Part shown: positions 59,398 through 64,000 of the stretch, piece after piece
How the letters are laid out: each line of letters begins with the position of its first letter
How positions within the stretch are numbered: the first letter of the stretch is position 1
Assembly: GCA_016702415.1 (NCBI GenBank)
Contig: JADJEA010000001.1
Span: forward strand, 1,681,824 to 1,745,823
DNA from: Nostocoides sp.
GTDB taxonomy: Bacteria; Actinomycetota; Actinomycetes; Actinomycetales; Dermatophilaceae
Reading direction: 5' to 3'
Length of the DNA stretch: 64,000 bases
Program-made: the position numbers and the translations under genes
Notes under the pieces: generated by a model
Databases searched by the model: none
Seen by the model: the letters and a program-made list of their open reading frames with translations, nothing else
What the model was told of the DNA's origin: nothing

Positions 59398-59521
59398 GCC
59401 AGCCTCGTCCGCGCCCGCCGGCGGGGGTCCCGCCCGGGCGGCGCGGGTTCAGGATGGGATCGGGGTTCCAACTGGATCGGCGTCCCGGTGATGATGGGCC
59501 TTCTGGTGGAGAGTGGTCGCA

Positions 59522-59527
59522 TAGGTT
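59522..59527 (+). promoter_or_regulatory. Putative -10 box (TAGGTT) of hisF, leaderless spacing
   Basis: TAGGTT ends seven bases before the hisF ATG; the gap is GGGGGGC, which could also pair weakly with 16S rRNA. Confidence 0.45.
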
Positions 59528-59534
59528 GGGGGGC

Positions 59535-60309
59535 ATGGCACTGGCAGCGCGCGTCATTCCCTGTCTCGACGTGGACGCTGGGCGCGTGGTCAAGGGGGTC
59601 AACTTCGTCCGGATTGCGGGACGCGGGAGACCCGGTGGAGCGGGCCCGAGCGTACGGCGCGCAAGGGGCTGACGAGCTGACCTTTCTCGATGTCACGGCG
59701 AGCAGTGGCGACCGGGAAACGATGTACGACGTGGTGCGGCATACGGCCGAGGAAGTGTTCATCCCCCTGACAGTCGGTGGGGGAGTGCGGACGGTCGATG
59801 ACGTCGACAAGCTGTTGCGAGCGGGGGCCGACAAGGTCGGGATCAACACGGCGGCGATCGCCAGGCCGGAGGTGATCGCGGAGGTGGCCGACCGGTTCGG
59901 GGCACAAGTGCTCGCTCTCTCGGCGGACGTGCGTCGGCGGCGCAACGACGGCGGCATGGCGTCGGGCGGATTCGAGGTGACGACCCACGGGGGGAGACGG
60001 GGCACCGGCGTCGACGCCATCGAGTGGTGTGCGCGCGCGGCGTCGCTGGGCGCGGGGGAGATTCTGCTCAACTCGATGGACGCGGACGGGACGACCGCGG
60101 GATTCGATATCGAGTTAATCCAACTGGTCCGCGAAGCCGTCACGATTCCTGTTATCGCGAGCGGCGGGGCCGGCACGGCCGACCATTTCGCCGAGGCATT
60201 GGACGCCGGTGCGGACGCGGTGCTCGCCGCCTCGGTCTTCCACTTCGGCATCCTGACGATCGCCGAGGTCAAGGCCGCCATCGCGGCGGCTGGGCACCTC
60301 GTCCGGTAA
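59535..60309 (+). pseudogene. hisF: Imidazole glycerol phosphate synthase subunit HisF, frameshifted as read
   Basis: A TIM-barrel cyclase of about 257 residues in two frames. Frame one gives the start and catalytic IPCLDVDAGRVVKGVNFV; the next frame continues LRDAGDPVERARAYGAQGAD, VGGGVRTVDDVDKLLRAGAD, the second catalytic Asp in LSADVRRRRN and IASGGAGTADHFAEAL. The shift lies near 59611-59615 (GTCCGGATTGCGG), where removing one base gives FVRLRDAG. All known catalytic residues are intact. HisF makes IGP and AICAR in histidine synthesis with HisH, which is not in the window. The gene is most likely functional and the break an error. Confidence 0.92.
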
Positions 60310-60395
60310 CCACGGGATGCGGGCCGAACGCGTACACGCGCGCTCGCCCATGGCGGCGCGGAGGGGCTGTCGGTGGAGTCGGCGAAGATAGTCGT

Positions 60396-61031
60396 ATGAC
60401 CGCCTACGCCCAAGCCGAACGCTCCCTCCTCTGCGACGAGTTCCTCCGCGTCGGCGGCGATGCCCCCACGTTGTGCGAGGGGTGGCAGACCGCAGACCTG
60501 GCGACCCACCTGGTGATCCGCGACGGTCGGCCCGACCTCCTCATTGGGTCGATGCTGCCGGTGGTCGGTGGGTGGGCCAAGGGACAGATCCGCGCAATCA
60601 CGGCCCGGCCATGGGCCGACTTGGTGGAGTCGGTCCGCATGGGGCCGCCGATCTACTCACCGACCGCCATCCCCCCTGTCGACGAACTCGTCAACCACGT
60701 GGAGTTCTTCATCCACCACGAAGACGTCCGCCGGGCCCAGGACGACTGGTCGCCGCGCGACCTCGACGCCGCACAACAACGCGCCCTGTGGGCGGCGCTC
60801 AACCGGATGGCGAGGTTGATGTTTCGCCAGAGCCCGGTCGGAGTGGAGGTGGTCAGCCCTCAAGGTCGCACTCGGGCAAAGCCCGTCACCCAAGGGGGAC
60901 GTCGTCCTGCACGGGAGGCCGCGGAACTGGTGCTCGCGGCATACGGACGACGGACCCACGCCAAGATCGAGGCGATCGGCTCCGAGGAGGCGATCGCCGC
61001 GCTCTGGTCGAGCAAGCTCGGGCTGGCCTGA
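60396..61031 (+). CDS. TIGR03085-family metal-binding protein (DinB/maleylpyruvate isomerase-like)
   Basis: 211 residues of the mycothiol-dependent DinB-like superfamily: YAQAERSLLCDEFLRVGGDA, then TLCEGWQTADLATHLVIRD with the metal-ligand His, and VNHVEFFIHHEDVRRAQDDW with another His pair. The actinobacterial TIGR03085 subfamily has no known reaction; relatives use mycothiol or bind metals. The ATG is chosen as the first Met of the conserved block. It is followed closely by the ABC exporter genes. Confidence 0.82.
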   Translation: MTAYAQAERSLLCDEFLRVGGDAPTLCEGWQTADLATHLVIRDGRPDLLIGSMLPVVGGWAKGQIRAITARPWADLVESVRMGPPIYSPTAIPPVDELVNHVEFFIHHEDVRRAQDDWSPRDLDAAQQRALWAALNRMARLMFRQSPVGVEVVSPQGRTRAKPVTQGGRRPAREAAELVLAAYGRRTHAKIEAIGSEEAIAALWSSKLGLA

Positions 61032-61037
61032 TCGCGC

Positions 61038-63030
61038 ATGCCCGGAGACACCCTTACCCAGGAGACGACCGACGGGACCTTCCGGCGCAGCGTGCGCGTG
61101 ATCCGGCTGGGCGTGCGCGCCGAGCCCGGGCTCTTCGCCCTCGCCGTGGGCGGAAGTGCCGTGTATGGCGTGATGACCGCCGGCATGGCCCAGGCCGTCG
61201 GGTGGGTGACCGCCCACGAGATCCAACCCGCGGTCCGCAGCGGGAGTTGAGCGCGCGAGGTGCGGTGGCGATCGTCGCAGTGGTCGGTGCCGTGGTGGTG
61301 CTCACGACGATCGGGGTGCTGCTGCGCCGTATTGCCGGCGGATTCACCATGTTCAATGTCGCGGCCGATTACCGGCGGCGGGTCACCCGACAATATTTAC
61401 GCCTCCCATTGGCCTGGCACCACCGGCACCCCTCGGGGCAATTGCTGTCAACGCCAATGCCGACGTCGAAGCGGCCTGGGGGATCTTCATGCCCTTGCCG
61501 ATGGCCCTGGGAGTCGTTGTCATGCTCCTCGCCGGCGCGGTGCAAATGCTGCTTGTCGACCGGGTCCTGGCAATCGTCGGTTTCACAATCTTCCCTTTGC
61601 TGTTCATTGCCAATGCGATATTCCAGCGCCGAATGAGCGCTCGGGTGACGCGGGCGCAGCAATTGCGGGCAGAGGTCGCCGAGGTCGCCCACGGAGCTTC
61701 GACGGGGCGCTCCTGGTGAAGGTCATGGGCCGTGAGTCGGTGGAGACCCAGCGATTCGCCGAGGTGAGCGATCGACTGCGGCGGGCCGCCATCGCGGTCG
61801 GGCGCACCCGCGGGACCTTCGACCCGATCATCGAGGCCATCGACCTTCGGAACCCTCGCCCTGCTGGCCGTCGGCGTCCACCGGGTGTCCTCCGGCGCGG
61901 TCAGCGCCGCCGAACTCGTCCAACTCGCGTATCTCGTGTCCGTCCTCGCCTTCCCCGTCCGCGCGCTCGGGTGGGTCCTCGGCGAGATCCCCGCACCCTG
62001 GTCGGGTGGGGCGGGTCAGTGCGGTCCTCGAGGCCAGCGGCCAGATGACGTATGGCGATACTCACCTCCCCGGGCAGGCTCCCTCGGGCCGGAGTCCGCC
62101 GCCGGCGTCCGCGTGAGCGTCGAGAACGTCGGGTACGACTACGCGCTCGCGGCTGCCGCCGGACGCAGTCGGGTTCCCTCAGGCGATGGCGAGCGGTCCG
62201 AGCGTCCGGGGGAGGAGTCCTCCGAGGGCTCCGACGGGCAGATCGACGGAGCACTCCCCGCTTTGAGTGGGGTGACCTTCGAGATCCCGCCGGGGCGCAC
62301 CGTCGCCGTCGTGGGCCCGACCGGCTCAGGCAAGTCCACGCTGGCCGCCCTCGTCATCCGACTCATCGATCCGACCACCGGGCGGGTGCGGCTCGACGGA
62401 GCCGACGTGACCGACCTGGCTCGCGGTGCCGTGGCCCGGGAGGCTGCGCTCGTCCGCAACAGACCTTCGTCTTCGACGACACCGTGCGCGGCAATATCAC
62501 CCTCGGTTTGGAGATCCCGGACGAGGAGGTGTGGGCGGCGCTGCGGACGGCGCAGGCCGACGGTTTCGTTTGTGCTCTTCCTCAGGGTCTCGACACGACG
62601 GTGGGGGAGCGTGGGGCGACGCTCTCCGGCGGGCAGCGCCAACGACTCGCCCTGGCCCGGGCCTTGGTGCGCCGCCCCCGACTCCTTGTCCTCGACGATG
62701 CGACGAGCGCCGTCGACCCGACGGTCGAGCAGGCGATTCTCGCCGAGCTCGGTGCCGGGACGGGCGGGATGACCCTGGTCGTCGTGGCCTACCGGATGTC
62801 GACCATCGCGCTCGCCGACGAGGTGCTCTATCTCGACCGGGGCCGCCTCGTCGACCAGGGCCGACATGAGAACTCATGCTGCGCTGCCGGGGTATGCCGA
62901 TCTCGTCACCGCCTACACCCGCGGGGCCGCCGAGCGGGCGAAGCGCGGAGGACGCGAGCCGGCCGGCGACAACGGCGGGGTGGCGGATCGGCACACCGAC
63001 GCGGCGAGGTCGGGAGACGCCCGTGAGCGC
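61038..63030 (+). pseudogene. ABC exporter (permease-ATPase half), heavily frameshifted
   Basis: The pieces of one half-transporter of roughly 640 residues lie in order over several frames: FALAVGGSAVYGVMTAGMAQ, then AVAIVAVVGAVVVLTTIGVL, FMPLPMALGVVVMLLAGAVQ and QLAYLVSVLAFPVRALGWV in the membrane domain, and in the ATPase domain Walker A VVGPTGSGKSTLAAL, a Q-loop region QQTFVFDDTVRGNITLG, signature TLSGGQRQRLALARAL and Walker B LLVLDDATSAVD. At least six shifts are seen, near 61248, 61446, 61700, 61855, 62010, 62460 and 62870, mostly one-base losses in short runs. The motifs themselves are well preserved. Confidence 0.78.
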
Positions 63031-64000
63031 GGCGACCACGTCGACCGGCCGGGAGGGCGGTCGCCCCCGGACGTGGAGCGACGGTCAAACGCGGCCTCGA
63101 CCTCTCCCCGGAATTGCGCACCGGAGCCGTCGTCACTCTCGCGCTGGCCCTGCTACGACGACAGCAGGCCGCGTGGTCGTCCCCGTGGTCATCCAGCGCG
63201 TCACCGACAACGCCTGATGGTGACCGGGGGCCGGACACCAGGCCGGGTTTACCGGTATCTCGCGCTGGCCGCGGCGGTGTGGTCGTGGTGACGGCGTGCG
63301 CGGCATACGTCGTCAATGTCCGACTGTTCACGGCGGCGGAGGGCGGATTGGCGACGCTGCGGGTGACCGCGTTCAGCATCCACGATCAGTCGGTGTTGAC
63401 CCAGAACGCCGAGAGACGCGGCTCGATGGTCTCGCAGGTGACCTCGGACGTCGACACGATCAGCCAGTTCGTCCAGTTCGGCGGGATCATGCTCATCGTC
63501 AGCCTCGGGCAGATCACGCTGGCGACGGGCCTGATGGTGTGGCACAGCCCGATCCTCGCGGCCGTCACCTGGGGTGCTTCATCCCGCTCGTCATCGCGGT
63601 GCGCCGGATGCAGGTCCACCTCGGCGCCGCATATGGCGCCGTGCGCGAGCAGGTCGGGGATCTCCTCGCCGCGGTCTCCGGAGTCCGTGGTCGGTGCCTC
63701 CACCATCCGCAGCTTCGGCGTCGAGGATCGCACGGCCGTCCCGCCTGGACGAGGCGATCGAGAGCCACCGAAAGGCCGCCACGACGGCACACATCCGGTC
63801 GTCGGTCGCATTCGCGGCGGGCCAGTTCGTCGGAGGCATCACTCTCGCCGTCGTGCTCGTCGTCAGGACCTGGCTGGCCGCGACCTCCCGGATGACCCTC
63901 GGTGAACTCCTCGCCTATCTCTTCCTCGTCGGGCTGTTCCCAGCCGGTCCAGCAGGCGACCGAAATCCTCAACGAGTTGCAGAACGCCGTCGCCGGCTGG
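63023..64000 (+). pseudogene. Second ABC exporter half, frameshifted and cut by the window end
   Basis: A second exporter subunit starts at a GTG (SAATTSTGREGGRPRTWSDG), and continues over frames as VVPVVIQRVTDNA, AAYVVNVRLFTAAEGGLATL, MVSQVTSDVDTISQFVQFGG and LIVSLGQITLATGLMVWHSP, then IRSFGVEDR. Only the membrane domain is inside the window; the ATPase domain would lie beyond it. Shifts occur near 63110, 63160, 63230, 63290, 63385, 63575, 63690, 63740 and 63945. With the preceding gene it would form a heterodimeric multidrug-type exporter. Whether the pair is truly dead or badly read cannot be told from one sequence. Confidence 0.75.

Overview
This window is about 64 kb of very GC-rich DNA from an actinobacterium, most likely of the order Micrococcales (Intrasporangiaceae/Dermatophilaceae-like). 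The evidence is the conserved gene order rarA - DUF948 - DUF6167 - alaS - ruvX - mltG - aroE - aroC - aroK - aroB - efp - nusB - pyrR - pyrB - pyrC - carA - carB - pyrK - pyrD - pyrF - mihF - gmk - rpoZ - coaBC - metK - priA - def - fmt - rsmB - rpe - hisE - hisG, together with an actinobacterial integration host factor (mIHF), a WS/DGAT acyltransferase, a PriA without helicase motifs, and many GTG starts with TANNNT boxes placed for leaderless transcription. The family-level placement is an inference.

Layout. 0-8 kb: the 3' part of a surface-polysaccharide acyltransferase, a decayed Ca2+/H+ antiporter remnant, aspS with overlapping Nudix and phosphotransferase genes, and a convergent MMPL exporter. 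8-12 kb: a YceH(DUF480)-methyltransferase fusion, rarA, an L,D-transpeptidase, a VOC protein and an inverted-repeat cluster. 12-21.5 kb: tRNA charging (alaS), DNA repair (ruvX), peptidoglycan processing (mltG) and the shikimate pathway (aroE, aroC, aroK, aroB, the last three translationally coupled). 21.5-30 kb: an ATPase fragment, a WS/DGAT enzyme, efp-nusB, a GNAT-Nudix fusion, a secreted two-lobed cyanophycinase-like protein and a secreted zinc metalloprotease. 30-43 kb: the complete pyrimidine operon behind a PyrR-binding loop, running on into mihF, gmk, rpoZ and coaBC. 43-52 kb: metK, priA, def-fmt, a VanY-like peptidase, rsmB, a small secreted orphan and rpe. 52-55 kb: an FMN riboswitch with a riboflavin transporter, hisE-hisG, a PH-like membrane protein and a second secreted metalloprotease. 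55.7-64 kb: a disturbed region with 74-bp tandem repeats, an IS1634-type element between two 269-bp direct repeats, a beta-propeller gene, hisF, a TIGR03085-family gene and two heavily frameshifted ABC exporter genes, the second cut by the window end.

What stands out. (1) The octamer GTATGCCG/CGGCATAC occurs about 85 times by hand count, on both strands, far above what base composition predicts, and is missing from the IS-containing block. (2) Many reading frames are broken by one-base indels, mostly in G or C runs, including essential genes (pyrC, hisF). The two copies of the 269-bp duplication differ only in G-run length, so much of this is probably read error or very recent slippage. (3) A perfect 35-bp inverted repeat and other repeat families lie between genes. 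(4) Short in-frame tandem repeats expand several housekeeping proteins. No tRNA, rRNA or CRISPR array was seen. No clearly new multi-gene system was found; the octamer is the best candidate for something undescribed.
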